This document shows positions 32,396 to 41,849 of a DNA stretch of 64,000 nt, piece after piece. The notes below the pieces were generated by a model that was given only the letters and a program-made list of their open reading frames with translations, did no database searches and was not told the DNA's origin. Position 1 is the stretch's first letter. Each line of letters opens with the position of its first letter. The translations under genes were made by a program, and so were the position numbers. Origin of the DNA: Sphingomonadaceae bacterium 3R27C6. GTDB lineage: Bacteria > Pseudomonadota > Alphaproteobacteria > Sphingomonadales > Sphingomonadaceae. The stretch covers positions 186,001 to 250,000 of the forward strand of contig SCNS01000001.1 in assembly GCA_005503215.1 (NCBI GenBank), given 5' to 3'.

Positions 32396-32425
32396 TCCTC
32401 CCCGTCGCCTGGCGACAGGGAGGAT
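32395..32425. repeat. Palindromic element, copy 1 (possible bidirectional terminator)
   Basis: Arms ATCCTCCC and GGGAGGAT enclose an inner TCGC-nnn-GCGA stem. The same two-part layout and sequence recurs at 59264-59296. It lies between two convergent gene ends, so it may also end their transcripts. Confidence 0.6.
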
Positions 32426-32432
32426 CGTTTCA

Positions 32433-33089
32433 TCAACGGATCGGCGAATCGGGCGCGAGCCGCATATCCAGATAGTTATCGAGCGACTTCATCAACTGGT
32501 CGAGCTCATGCTCGAAGAAATGGTTCGCGCGCGGGATCTCGTCGTGATGGATCGTGATGCCCTTTTGCGTGCGCAGCTTGTCGACCAGCTTCTGCACCGC
32601 GCTCGGCGGCACGATCTCGTCCTGCCCGCCCGCGACGATGATGCCCGACGAGGGGCAGGGCGCGAGGAAGCTGAAGTCGTACATGTTCGCCGGCGGCGCG
32701 ACCGACAGGAAGCCGCGGATTTCGGGGCGGCGCATCAGCAGCTGCATGCCGATCCACGCGCCGAAGCTAAAGCCCGCGATCCACGTCGTCTGCGCCTCGG
32801 GATGGATCGACTGGACCCAGTCGAGCGCCGACGCGGCATCGCTCAGCTCGCCGATGCCGTTGTCGAACGTGCCCTGGCTGCGGCCGACGCCGCGAAAGTT
32901 GAAGCGCAGCACCGCGAAACCGCGCGCGACGAAGCTCTTGTACATCGCCTGCGTGATGCGGTCGTTCATCGTGCCGCCGCCCTGCGGATGCGGGTGAAGG
33001 ATCAGCGCGACCGGCGCGCGCGGGCGCGGCGGGGGCGAGAAACGGCCTTCGATGCGGCCTTCGGGGCCGGGGAAAATCACGTCGGGCAT
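32433..33089 (-). CDS. Alpha/beta hydrolase, dienelactone-hydrolase-like
   Basis: A 218-residue hydrolase with LILHPHPQGGGTMNDR near the N-terminus, the nucleophile elbow GFSFGAW and a C-terminal histidine in PRANHFFEHELD. The aspartate of GGQDEIVPP completes the triad. This subgroup (YqiA/OsmC-linked 'KANL3/Tex30-like' hydrolases) is widespread, and its substrates are not known. It is a single gene between a palindromic element and the divergent cysteine desulfurase gene. Confidence 0.85.
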   Translation of the reverse strand: MPDVIFPGPEGRIEGRFSPPPRPRAPVALILHPHPQGGGTMNDRITQAMYKSFVARGFAVLRFNFRGVGRSQGTFDNGIGELSDAASALDWVQSIHPEAQTTWIAGFSFGAWIGMQLLMRRPEIRGFLSVAPPANMYDFSFLAPCPSSGIIVAGGQDEIVPPSAVQKLVDKLRTQKGITIHHDEIPRANHFFEHELDQLMKSLDNYLDMRLAPDSPIR

Positions 33090-33194
33090 GGGAGCACCTC
33101 TTATCTTTTATGGCTGGCCGCCGAATCGCCGGGCTGGCAGGGTGGCGGAGCGAAGGTGGCGCCTATATAGAAATTGCGTAGCATGTTGCAACTT

Positions 33195-33211
33195 TTGCGA
33201 ATCGCTCGCAA
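33195..33211. promoter_or_regulatory. Candidate iron-responsive (Fur-like) operator
   Basis: A 17-bp dyad TTGCGA-ATCGC-TCGCAA, 18 bp upstream of the cysteine desulfurase start. It resembles the TTGCGAAT..TCGCAA shape often found before iron-uptake genes in sphingomonads. A second, looser TTGC...GCAA pair lies just upstream. Identification as a Fur site is inference. Confidence 0.4.
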
Positions 33212-33229
33212 TAAGGACTTTCTCGCCGG

Positions 33230-34321
33230 ATGATTTACCTCGATTACCAAGCCACGACGCCGCTCGCTCCCGAGGCGCGCGAGGCGATGCTGCGCTGGCT
33301 CGAAGGGCCAGGTGAGGGCGACGGATTCGCCAACCCGTCGAGCACGCACAAGGGCGGCCGCGCCGCCGCCGCCGCGGTCGAAGTCGCACGCGATCAGGTC
33401 GCGGCGCTGTTGCCGAAGGGTGGCCGCACCTTCTTCACCTCGGGCGCGACCGAGGCGCTCAACTGGGCCTTGTTTCGCGGGGCCGAGACGAAGCCGGGCG
33501 GCGTCGCAGGGCTGAGCATCGAGCATGCGGCCTCGCTGCAATGCCTCGAGCGGTTGAACGCAAATATCCTCCCGGTCGATGGCGAGGGGCTCGCGCTGCC
33601 GCCCGATGATACGCTGATCCCCGAAAATGGCATCGTTGCGACGATGCTGGTGAACAACGAGGTCGGGACGATCCAGCCGGTCGGCGATTTCGCCGCGGTG
33701 GCGCATGCGAAGAACAGCCTGCTGCTCTGCGACGCGGTACAAGGCTATGGCCGCGTCGCGATTCCCGGCGACGCCGATCTGATCGCGATCTCGGCGCACA
33801 AGGTCCACGGGCCGAAGGGAATCGGCGCGCTGTGGGTGAAGGACGGCGTCGACCTGCCACCGCTGATGTTCGGCGGCGCGCAGGAACAGGGCATGCGCTC
33901 GGGCACCGTCTCGCCCGCACTCTGCGCCGGTTTCGGCGCCGCGGCAGCGCTCGCGGCCGAGCGGTTCGACGCCGACGCGGCACATGCCGAGCGCCTCTGG
34001 TCGCTCGCGCTCGATCTGCTCCCTGAATGGACGATCAATGGCGATACGAACCGCCGCTACCACGGCAATCTCAACGTCCGGCGCGAAGGCGTGAACGGCC
34101 TTCGCCTGATGTCCGACGCCCGCAACATCGCCTTTTCGCTCGGCAGCGCGTGCGGCAGCGGGTCGGGCAAGGTCAGCCACGTTCTTCGCGCAATGGGCGT
34201 CAGCGAGGCCGACGCCCGCGCCTCGATCCGTCTCGGCTGGGGCCGCTATACGAGCGAGCAGGACCTGCGCGACGGCCTCAACGCCATCAAGGACGCCGCG
34301 CGATTGCAGGGCGTCAACTGA
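33230..34321 (+). CDS. Cysteine desulfurase (NifS/IscS-like)
   Basis: A 363-residue PLP enzyme that moves sulfur from cysteine onto a conserved cysteine for Fe-S clusters or thio-modification. The PLP lysine is K191 (ISAHKVHGPKG) and the persulfide cysteine is C308 (GSACGSGSGKVSH). YLDYQATTPLAPEA and FTSGATEALN are family signatures. Its stop overlaps the ferredoxin start by one base (TGATG). The pair looks like a small Fe-S unit separate from a full isc or suf operon. Confidence 0.93.
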   Translation: MIYLDYQATTPLAPEAREAMLRWLEGPGEGDGFANPSSTHKGGRAAAAAVEVARDQVAALLPKGGRTFFTSGATEALNWALFRGAETKPGGVAGLSIEHAASLQCLERLNANILPVDGEGLALPPDDTLIPENGIVATMLVNNEVGTIQPVGDFAAVAHAKNSLLLCDAVQGYGRVAIPGDADLIAISAHKVHGPKGIGALWVKDGVDLPPLMFGGAQEQGMRSGTVSPALCAGFGAAAALAAERFDADAAHAERLWSLALDLLPEWTINGDTNRRYHGNLNVRREGVNGLRLMSDARNIAFSLGSACGSGSGKVSHVLRAMGVSEADARASIRLGWGRYTSEQDLRDGLNAIKDAARLQGVN

Positions 34322-34656
34322 TGCGCGTCACCTTCATCCACGCCGACGGCAAGGCGCGCACCGAGGCCGAGGCCGAGCCGGGTTCGATCCTGCTCGACGT
34401 CGCGCAGGCGCATATGATGCCGCTCGAAGGCACGTGCGAGGGCCAGATGGCCTGCTCGACCTGCCACGTCATCGTCGCGAAAGAGGATTTCGACCGCCTG
34501 CCGCCCGCAAGCGAGATGGAAGAGGATATGCTCGACCTCGCCGCCGGGGTGCGGCGCACCAGCCGCCTGTCGTGCCAGATCGTGCTGAACGACGAACTCG
34601 ACGGGCTCACCGTGCATATCCCCGCCGAAAGCCGCAACATGCAGGGGCCGCGCTGA
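34321..34656 (+). CDS. 2Fe-2S ferredoxin, adrenodoxin type
   Basis: A 111-residue ferredoxin with the cluster cysteines C39, C45, C48 and C85 (TCEGQMACSTCH, RLSCQIV) in the C-x5-C-x2-C spacing of the adrenodoxin/Isc class. It carries electrons for Fe-S assembly or for P450-type oxygenases. It is translationally coupled to the cysteine desulfurase (TGATG), which favours an Fe-S assembly role. Confidence 0.92.
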   Translation: MRVTFIHADGKARTEAEAEPGSILLDVAQAHMMPLEGTCEGQMACSTCHVIVAKEDFDRLPPASEMEEDMLDLAAGVRRTSRLSCQIVLNDELDGLTVHIPAESRNMQGPR

Positions 34657-34662
34657 TTTTTC

Positions 34663-34740
34663 CGTCACCCCGGACTTGATCCGGGGGCTGCCTTCCTTTG
34701 ACGCGAAAAAGGCGGGTGCCGGGTCAAGCCCGGCATGACC
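34663..34740. repeat. Intergenic palindromic repeat (REP-like), proteobacterial 'ccggacttgatccgg' type
   Basis: Two short palindromes (CCGGACTTGATCCGG and CCGGGTCAAGCCCGG) with matching CGTCA and TGACC ends form an extended dyad between the ferredoxin and SRP RNA genes. Elements of this kind are common between alphaproteobacterial genes. Confidence 0.65.
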
Positions 34741-34785
34741 AATAGCTGTGCCTTGCATTTCGCTGCATCCGCCGCCATATGCGCC

Positions 34786-34880
34786 GCGGGAGTCGGGCGG
34801 ACGCAGTCTTCGCCAACCCGGTCAGGTCCGGAAGGAAGCAGCCGCAACGAATTCGCTGCGGGTCGTTCCGGCTCCCACCC
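34786..34880 (+). ncRNA. ffs: Signal recognition particle RNA (4.5S type)
   Basis: The conserved SRP domain IV core is present at 34820-34845 (GGTCAGGTCCGGAAGGAAGC). The ends pair GGGAGTCGG (34788-34796) with CCGGCTCCC (34868-34876). The ~95-nt length matches the short bacterial SRP RNA. It binds Ffh and targets membrane proteins to the translocon. The dnaX gene downstream on the same strand is a common neighbour. Ends are approximate. Confidence 0.93.
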
Positions 34881-35345
34881 TCACCACATGTCGAACGAAT
34901 GGACGTTTCCGTTTTTGCGCCGGTATTCGGGGCGAATGCGCCCGATGGCGCGTAGCCGCGCGATTGGCAGCCGCGTCGCGAACTTGCCAAGCTCGAAAGC
35001 CGCTTCGGTGTCGCCCAGTCGTGCGGCCCGGCGCAACCAGCGACGGTAACCTTGCAAGTCATTCGCCGCGAAACAGTTCATCGCCATATGCTGGGCAGCG
35101 TTTGCGTCGCCGCTTCGCCATGCCTTTCGATACCAATAGGCGGACGATGCCGGGTGATTGCCGCGCATCTTCTCGACCGCGAAATCGCATGCGAACAGCA
35201 CTTGCCCATAACCGTAATTCCGGACGGCCAGGGCGCGGAAGATTGGCTCGCAATAACCATTCCGAAGCCCCGCCTGGATGTGCAGAGCGCGGTCGTACAG
35301 GCGGTCGAGTTTGTCCTGATCGCGAAACATCGGGCGAAGGTGCAT
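34881..35345 (-). CDS. SEL1-like repeat protein
   Basis: A 154-residue protein with TPR/SEL1-type helices (AYWYRKAWRSGDANAAQHMA, then GYRRWLRRAARLGDTEAAFELG), the spacing typical of SEL1 repeats. No signal peptide is evident. ATGs at 35345 and 35330 are both possible. It lies on the opposite strand between ffs and dnaX, and its stop codon directly abuts the SRP RNA end. Repeats of this type bind partner proteins; the partner is unknown. Confidence 0.72.
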   Translation of the reverse strand: MHLRPMFRDQDKLDRLYDRALHIQAGLRNGYCEPIFRALAVRNYGYGQVLFACDFAVEKMRGNHPASSAYWYRKAWRSGDANAAQHMAMNCFAANDLQGYRRWLRRAARLGDTEAAFELGKFATRLPIARLRAIGRIRPEYRRKNGNVHSFDMW

Positions 35346-35387
35346 CTTGCTTTCGACAAAGGCAAGTCGACCCCCTAAGACGAGCCT

Positions 35388-37102
<1,715 letters not shown>

Positions 37103-37106
<4 letters not shown>

Positions 37107-37438
37107 AATCGATCGAAGAAATGATGAAGGCGGCGCAGGAAGCGGCCGCCACGGTGCAGGCGCAGATGCAGGAGGCGCAGGCGAAGCTCGACAGCGTCGA
37201 GGTCGAAGGCGTGTCGGGCGGCGGTTTGGTGCGGATTCGCGCGAGCGCCAAGGGCCGCATCAAGGAAATCTCGATCGACGACAGCCTGATCGTTCCGGCC
37301 GACAAACAGATGCTCGAAGACCTGCTCGCCGCCGCGTTCAACGACGCGCGCGAAAAGGCCGATGCGGCGAGCAACGAAGAAATGGGCAAGATGACGAGCG
37401 GCCTGCCGCTGCCCCCGGGCTTCAAGCTGCCGTTTTGA
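37103..37438 (+). CDS. YbaB/EbfC-family nucleoid-associated protein
   Basis: A 111-residue DNA-binding protein of the YbaB/EbfC family. The N-terminal helix is EEMMKAAQEAAATVQAQMQE and the family motif follows in VRIRASAKGRIKEISIDDSL (here cut to RIRASAKGRIKEISID). It overlaps dnaX by ATGA. The recR gene, often third in this block, is not here; lon follows instead. Confidence 0.94.
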
Positions 37439-37573
37439 GCCGGCCCCAAATCCCTCTGGGCCCCGCTGTTCAGCGCAGCGACATTGAATGCGTGCCAAGT
37501 TACGCCATATTAGCGAAGAACCACCTATAAGAAGGGCGGTGCGCCCGGTCGCGGGGCCCGTCCAGGAGCCGTA

Positions 37574-39970
37574 ATGACGCAATCTTATCCTCTTCTTCCG
37601 CTTCGTGACATCGTCGTTTTCCCGCACATGATCGTGCCGCTGTTCGTCGGCCGCGACCGTTCGGTCGCCGCGCTCGAAACCGCGATGGAATCCGACAAGG
37701 AAATCTTCCTCGTCGCGCAGCTCGATCCGGGCGAGGACGATCCGCAGCGCGACGATCTCTATGACGTCGGCGTGATCGCCACCGTGCTCCAGCTGCTGAA
37801 GCTGCCCGACGGCACCGTCCGCGTGCTCGTCGAGGGCAAGGAGCGCGCGAAGCTGCTCGCGCTCACCACCGAAGACAAAGCGGTGATGGCCAGCGTGAAG
37901 CCGGTCGGCGACACGATCGACGACAGCGTCGACACCGCCGCGCTGATGCGCTCGGTCGTCGACCAGTTCGAAAATTACGCCAAGCTCAACAAGAAGATGC
38001 CCGCCGAGACCGCGGTGCAGCTGTCGCAGATCGAGGACGCCTCGCGCCTCGCCGATTCGGTCGCCGGCAACCTCAACATCAAGGTTTCGGACAAGCAGGC
38101 TTTGCTCGTCGAGGATGCGCCGTCGAAGCGGCTCGAAATGGTCTTCGCCTTCATGGAGGGCGAGCTCGGCGTGCTGCAGGTCGAAAAGAAGATCCGCGGC
38201 CGCGTGAAGCGCCAGATGGAAAAGAGCCAGCGCGAATATTATCTCAACGAACAGTTGAAGGCGATCCAGCGCGAGCTCGGCAACGACAATGGCGATGGCG
38301 GCGACGACCTCGCTGAGCTGCAGCTCAAGATCGACAGCCTGAAAATGTCGAAGGAAGCCAAGGCCAAGGCGCAGGCTGAAATGAAAAAGCTGCGCGCGAT
38401 GGCGCCGATGTCGGCCGAAGCGACGGTTGTCCGCAACTATCTCGACACGCTGATCGGCCTGCCGTGGGGCAAGAAGTCGAAGCTCAAGAAGGATATCGCA
38501 AAGGCGCAGGAGATCCTCGACGACGACCATTATGCGCTCGAAAAGGTCAAGGACCGGATCGTCGAATATCTGGCGGTGCAGGCGCGCACCAACAAGCTGA
38601 AGGGGCCGATCCTCTGCCTCGTCGGCCCTCCGGGTGTCGGCAAGACGAGCCTCGGCAAGTCGATCGCCAAGGCGACCGGGCGCGAGTTCATTCGCCAGTC
38701 GCTGGGCGGCGTGCGCGACGAGGCCGAAATCCGCGGCCACCGCCGTACCTACATCGGCTCGCTGCCGGGCAAGATCGTGACGAACCTCAAAAAGGCCGGC
38801 ACGATGAACCCGCTGTTCCTGCTCGACGAGATCGACAAGCTCGGCCAGGATTTCCGCGGCGATCCGGCGTCGGCGCTGCTCGAAGTGCTCGACCCCGAAC
38901 AGAATGGTAAGTTCCAGGACCATTATCTGGAAGTCGACGTTGACCTCAGCGACATCATGTTCGTCACCACCGCGAACTCGCTCAACCTGCCGCAGGCGCT
39001 GCTCGACCGCATGGAGATCATCCGCCTCGAAGGCTATACCGAGGATGAGAAGGTCGAGATCGCCAAGCTGCACCTGATCGCGAAGCAGGTCGAGGCGCAT
39101 GGGCTGAAGGCCGGCGAATTCGAGCTGACCGAAGAGGGGCTGCGCGACCTCATCCGTTATTACACCCGCGAAGCCGGCGTCCGCACGCTCGAGCGCGAGA
39201 TCGCGCGCCTCGCGCGCAAGGCGCTGCGCCGCATCCTCGAAGGCAAGGCCGAAAGCGTCACCGTGACGCCCGACAACCTCTCCGAATTCGCGGGCGTGCG
39301 GAAATTCCGTCACGGCATGGGCGATCTGGAAGACCAGGTCGGCGCCGTCACGGGGCTGGCATGGACCGAGGTCGGCGGCGAATTGCTGACGATCGAAGCC
39401 GTGACCGCATCGGGCAAGGGGCAGGTCCGCACCACCGGCAAGCTCGGCGAAGTGATGACCGAATCGGTGCAGGCGGCGCTGTCGTTCGTGAAGGCGCGGG
39501 CGCCGGCCTATGGCATCAAGCCCAGCCTGTTCGCCCGCAAGGACATCCATATCCACTTGCCCGAAGGCGCGGTACCGAAGGACGGCCCCTCGGCCGGCGT
39601 CGGCATGGTGACCGCGATGATTTCGACGCTGACCGGGATCGCGGTTCGCCGCGATGTCGCGATGACCGGCGAAGTCACGCTGCGCGGTCGTGTTCTCGCG
39701 ATCGGGGGCCTCAAGGAAAAGCTGCTCGCGGCACTCCGCGGGGGCATCAAGACCGTGCTGATCCCCGAAGAAAACGAGAAAGACCTCGTTGAAATCCCGG
39801 CGAATATCACGAGCGGGCTCAAGATCATCCCGGTCAGCCACGTCGATCAGGTGCTGGCCGAAGCGCTGGTGTCGCCGGTCGTGCCGATCGAATGGACCGA
39901 GGCCGACGAGCTTGCCGCGTCGCCCCCGGTTCACTCGGGCACCGACCCCGAAACGGCGATTCGGCACTGA
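37574..39970 (+). CDS. lon: ATP-dependent protease La (Lon)
   Basis: A 798-residue Lon protease. The order is the N-terminal substrate domain, the AAA+ module ([20 protein letters not shown]) and the C-terminal protease with the Ser-Lys dyad ([10 protein letters not shown] and [11 protein letters not shown]). It degrades damaged and regulatory proteins. It is a single-gene unit ahead of hupB, with its own terminator at 40025-40046; the lon-hupB order is common in proteobacteria. Confidence 0.98.
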   Translation: MTQSYPLLPLRDIVVFPHMIVPLFVGRDRSVAALETAMESDKEIFLVAQLDPGEDDPQRDDLYDVGVIATVLQLLKLPDGTVRVLVEGKERAKLLALTTEDKAVMASVKPVGDTIDDSVDTAALMRSVVDQFENYAKLNKKMPAETAVQLSQIEDASRLADSVAGNLNIKVSDKQALLVEDAPSKRLEMVFAFMEGELGVLQVEKKIRGRVKRQMEKSQREYYLNEQLKAIQRELGNDNGDGGDDLAELQLKIDSLKMSKEAKAKAQAEMKKLRAMAPMSAEATVVRNYLDTLIGLPWGKKSKLKKDIAKAQEILDDDHYALEKVKDRIVEYLAVQARTNKLKGPILCLVGPPGVGKTSLGKSIAKATGREFIRQSLGGVRDEAEIRGHRRTYIGSLPGKIVTNLKKAGTMNPLFLLDEIDKLGQDFRGDPASALLEVLDPEQNGKFQDHYLEVDVDLSDIMFVTTANSLNLPQALLDRMEIIRLEGYTEDEKVEIAKLHLIAKQVEAHGLKAGEFELTEEGLRDLIRYYTREAGVRTLEREIARLARKALRRILEGKAESVTVTPDNLSEFAGVRKFRHGMGDLEDQVGAVTGLAWTEVGGELLTIEAVTASGKGQVRTTGKLGEVMTESVQAALSFVKARAPAYGIKPSLFARKDIHIHLPEGAVPKDGPSAGVGMVTAMISTLTGIAVRRDVAMTGEVTLRGRVLAIGGLKEKLLAALRGGIKTVLIPEENEKDLVEIPANITSGLKIIPVSHVDQVLAEALVSPVVPIEWTEADELAASPPVHSGTDPETAIRH

Positions 39971-40024
39971 GTCATCGCCGCCGGACGGCAATTCGCCCCA
40001 AATTCGTCGCAAAATCGACGTTTT

Positions 40025-40046
40025 GGGGCGTTTTGCGCCCTTTTTT
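40025..40046 (+). terminator. Rho-independent terminator after lon
   Basis: A GGGCG-loop-CGCCC stem is followed directly by six T (40041-40046), the classical plus-strand terminator, ~60 bp after the lon stop. Confidence 0.8.
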
Positions 40047-40049
40047 GCT

Positions 40050-40078
40050 TTGACAAGCCGGGTCGAAACATCGTTAGT
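40050..40078 (+). promoter_or_regulatory. Candidate promoter of hupB
   Basis: A perfect TTGACA -35 box at 40050-40055 directly follows the lon terminator. The -10 region about 17-18 bp later (GTTAGT) is only a partial match, as is common in this group. Confidence 0.4.
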
Positions 40079-40142
40079 GACGCGCCATGGCTTCGGGCCA
40101 TGAGAATCACTTAACCAACCATAATGCAGGGGTTCCTTAGGC

Positions 40143-40415
40143 ATGAACAAACAAGACCTGATCGCCGCCGTCGCTGACTCGAGCGGCCTGACCAAGGGTG
40201 ACGCGAGCAAAGCGGTTGAAGCCGTGTTCGACGCAATCACCGGTTCGCTGAAGAAGGGCGGCGAAGTCCGTCTCGTCGGCTTCGGCACCTTCGCAGTCAG
40301 CAAGCGCAAGGCATCGACCGGCCGCAACCCGCGCACCGGCGAAACGATGACCATCGCGGCGTCGAACCAGCCGAAGTTCAAGGCCGGCAAGGCCCTCAAG
40401 GATGCCGTCAACTAA
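40143..40415 (+). CDS. hupB: DNA-binding protein HU
   Basis: A 90-residue HU-family nucleoid protein of standard length. It has the dimer helices (MNKQDLIAAVADSSGLTKGD) and the DNA-binding arm GRNPRTGETMTIAASNQPKF, both typical. It bends and compacts DNA. It has its own promoter and terminator signals and follows lon, a conserved order. Confidence 0.96.
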   Translation: MNKQDLIAAVADSSGLTKGDASKAVEAVFDAITGSLKKGGEVRLVGFGTFAVSKRKASTGRNPRTGETMTIAASNQPKFKAGKALKDAVN

Positions 40416-40445
40416 GTTGACAGGCGCCTTCTGGTGAAACCATCT

Positions 40446-40476
40446 CGGGCCGCGGCGCAAGCTGCGGCCCGATTTG
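40446..40476 (+). terminator. Probable terminator after hupB
   Basis: Arms GGGCCGC (40447-40453) and GCGGCCC (40464-40470) are followed by GATTTGT, a strong stem with a short, imperfect T run. Confidence 0.55.
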
Positions 40477-40598
40477 TATCTGCCGGTGGGATCCATGCGA
40501 TTTGTGCGTGAAGATTGAGCAAATGCCCGTTGCAATCACCGTCGCAGCGGCTATGGACGTCCGACTTTCGGACACCGGGCTTCCGGCATGCACCGATC

Positions 40599-40673
40599 GG
40601 GCGCGTAGCTCAGCGGTAGAGCACACCCTTCACACGGGTGGGGTCACAGGTTCAATCCCTGTCGCGCCCACCA
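40599..40673 (+). tRNA. tRNA-Val (anticodon CAC)
   Basis: The acceptor arms GGGCGCG and CGCGCCC pair, with the CCA end encoded (40671-40673). The anticodon stem CACCC/GGGTG encloses loop TTCACAC, giving anticodon CAC for GTG codons. The T-loop GGTTCAATCC is standard. Total length is 75 nt. Confidence 0.95.
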
Positions 40674-40760
40674 TGGCTTTCCGGCCATGGCAGGAACCGA
40701 AACCGGAGCTGACCCGGCCATTCATCGCCTATTCAATGCTTTCGCGTTAGAGAAACGGCC

Positions 40761-41069
40761 ATGATCCGTACATTGACCCTCTCCCTCATCTCCGCGCTGC
40801 TGCTCTCGGCAGGCGCGCCCGCGGCGGCGCGAGGCAACCGCGACCAGGACAATCTGCGCGAAGCCGCGGCGCAGGGACAGGTTATCCCGCTCAACAAGCT
40901 GATCGCCGACGTCCGTTCGCGCCCGCCGTATAACGAGATGACCTATCTCGGCGGCCCGCAGTTCGACGCGGGGCGGATGATCTATGCCCTGAAATTCATG
41001 GACGGCAGCCAGGTGGTCGTCGTCTATGTCGATGCCCGCACCGGCCGGATCGTGGGACGCAAACCCTGA
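40761..41069 (+). CDS. Small secreted PepSY-like protein
   Basis: A 102-residue protein with a signal peptide (ISALLLSAGAPAAARG). The mature part has the PepSY pattern (AAAQGQVIPLNKLIADV, then VVVVYVDARTGRIVGRKP). PepSY domains are thought to inhibit or sense periplasmic proteases. It precedes a response regulator and a sensor kinase on the same strand, 114 bp upstream, so it may be part of the sensing system. Confidence 0.8.
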   Translation: MIRTLTLSLISALLLSAGAPAAARGNRDQDNLREAAAQGQVIPLNKLIADVRSRPPYNEMTYLGGPQFDAGRMIYALKFMDGSQVVVVYVDARTGRIVGRKP

Positions 41070-41183
41070 CATTCCCGTGAACCGACGTTTCGTCGCAACG
41101 AGATTTTGCGATGATCGTTCGGACTTGATACACAGTCGAAACATGCGGCCGGGTTGCCCGGTGCGCAACGGAAAGGCGCCTGA

Positions 41184-41846
41184 ATGCGGATTTTGATTGT
41201 CGAAGACGAACCCACGCTGGGCCCGCAGCTGAAGGCGACGCTGGAGGGAGCGGGCTATGCCGTCGACCTCGCGACCGATGGCGAGGACGGCCACTTCCTC
41301 GGCTCGACCGAAAATTACGACGCCGCGATCCTCGATCTTGGCCTGCCGGAGATCGACGGGCTCACGGTGCTCGACCGCTGGCGCCGTGAAAAGCGCAACT
41401 TTCCGGTGCTCGTCCTGACGGCGCGCGACAGCTGGTCCGACAAGGTGGCGGGGCTCGACGCGGGCGCCGACGACTATCTCGCCAAACCGTTCCAGACCGA
41501 AGAGCTGATCGCCCGTCTGCGCGCGCTGATCCGCCGCGCCGCGGGCAATGCGTCGAGCGAGCTGACGGCGGGGTCGGTGCGCCTCGACACGCGCTCGGGC
41601 CGCGTCACCCTCGCGGGCGAGCCGGTGAAGCTGACCGCGCAGGAATATAAGCTGCTGTCATACCTGCTGCATCACAAGGGCAAGGTCGTGTCGCGCACCG
41701 AGCTGATCGAGCATATCTACGATCAGGACTTCGACCGCGATTCGAACACGATCGAGGTGTTCGTGACGCGCATCCGAAAGAAACTGGGCGCCGACATCAT
41801 CACGACGATCCGTGGCCTCGGTTATCAGCTCGACGATCCGCAGTAA
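41184..41846 (+). CDS. OmpR/PhoB-family response regulator
   Basis: A 220-residue two-component regulator. The receiver has the phosphorylated D51 (ILDLGLPEIDG), the acidic pocket EDE near residue 8 and the conserved lysine in DDYLAKPF. The C-terminal winged helix (LTAQEYKLLSYLLHHKG, IEVFVTRIRKKLG) binds DNA. It is followed by its sensor kinase after 3 bp. Style is PhoP/FeuP-like, but the signal is unknown. Confidence 0.94.
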   Translation: MRILIVEDEPTLGPQLKATLEGAGYAVDLATDGEDGHFLGSTENYDAAILDLGLPEIDGLTVLDRWRREKRNFPVLVLTARDSWSDKVAGLDAGADDYLAKPFQTEELIARLRALIRRAAGNASSELTAGSVRLDTRSGRVTLAGEPVKLTAQEYKLLSYLLHHKGKVVSRTELIEHIYDQDFDRDSNTIEVFVTRIRKKLGADIITTIRGLGYQLDDPQ

Positions 41847-41849
41847 GCC

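Noticed and set aside
40671..40690. CCATGG..CCATGG hairpin after tRNA-Val as terminator
   Set aside because: It has a weak 6-bp stem and no T run; it begins inside the tRNA CCA end.
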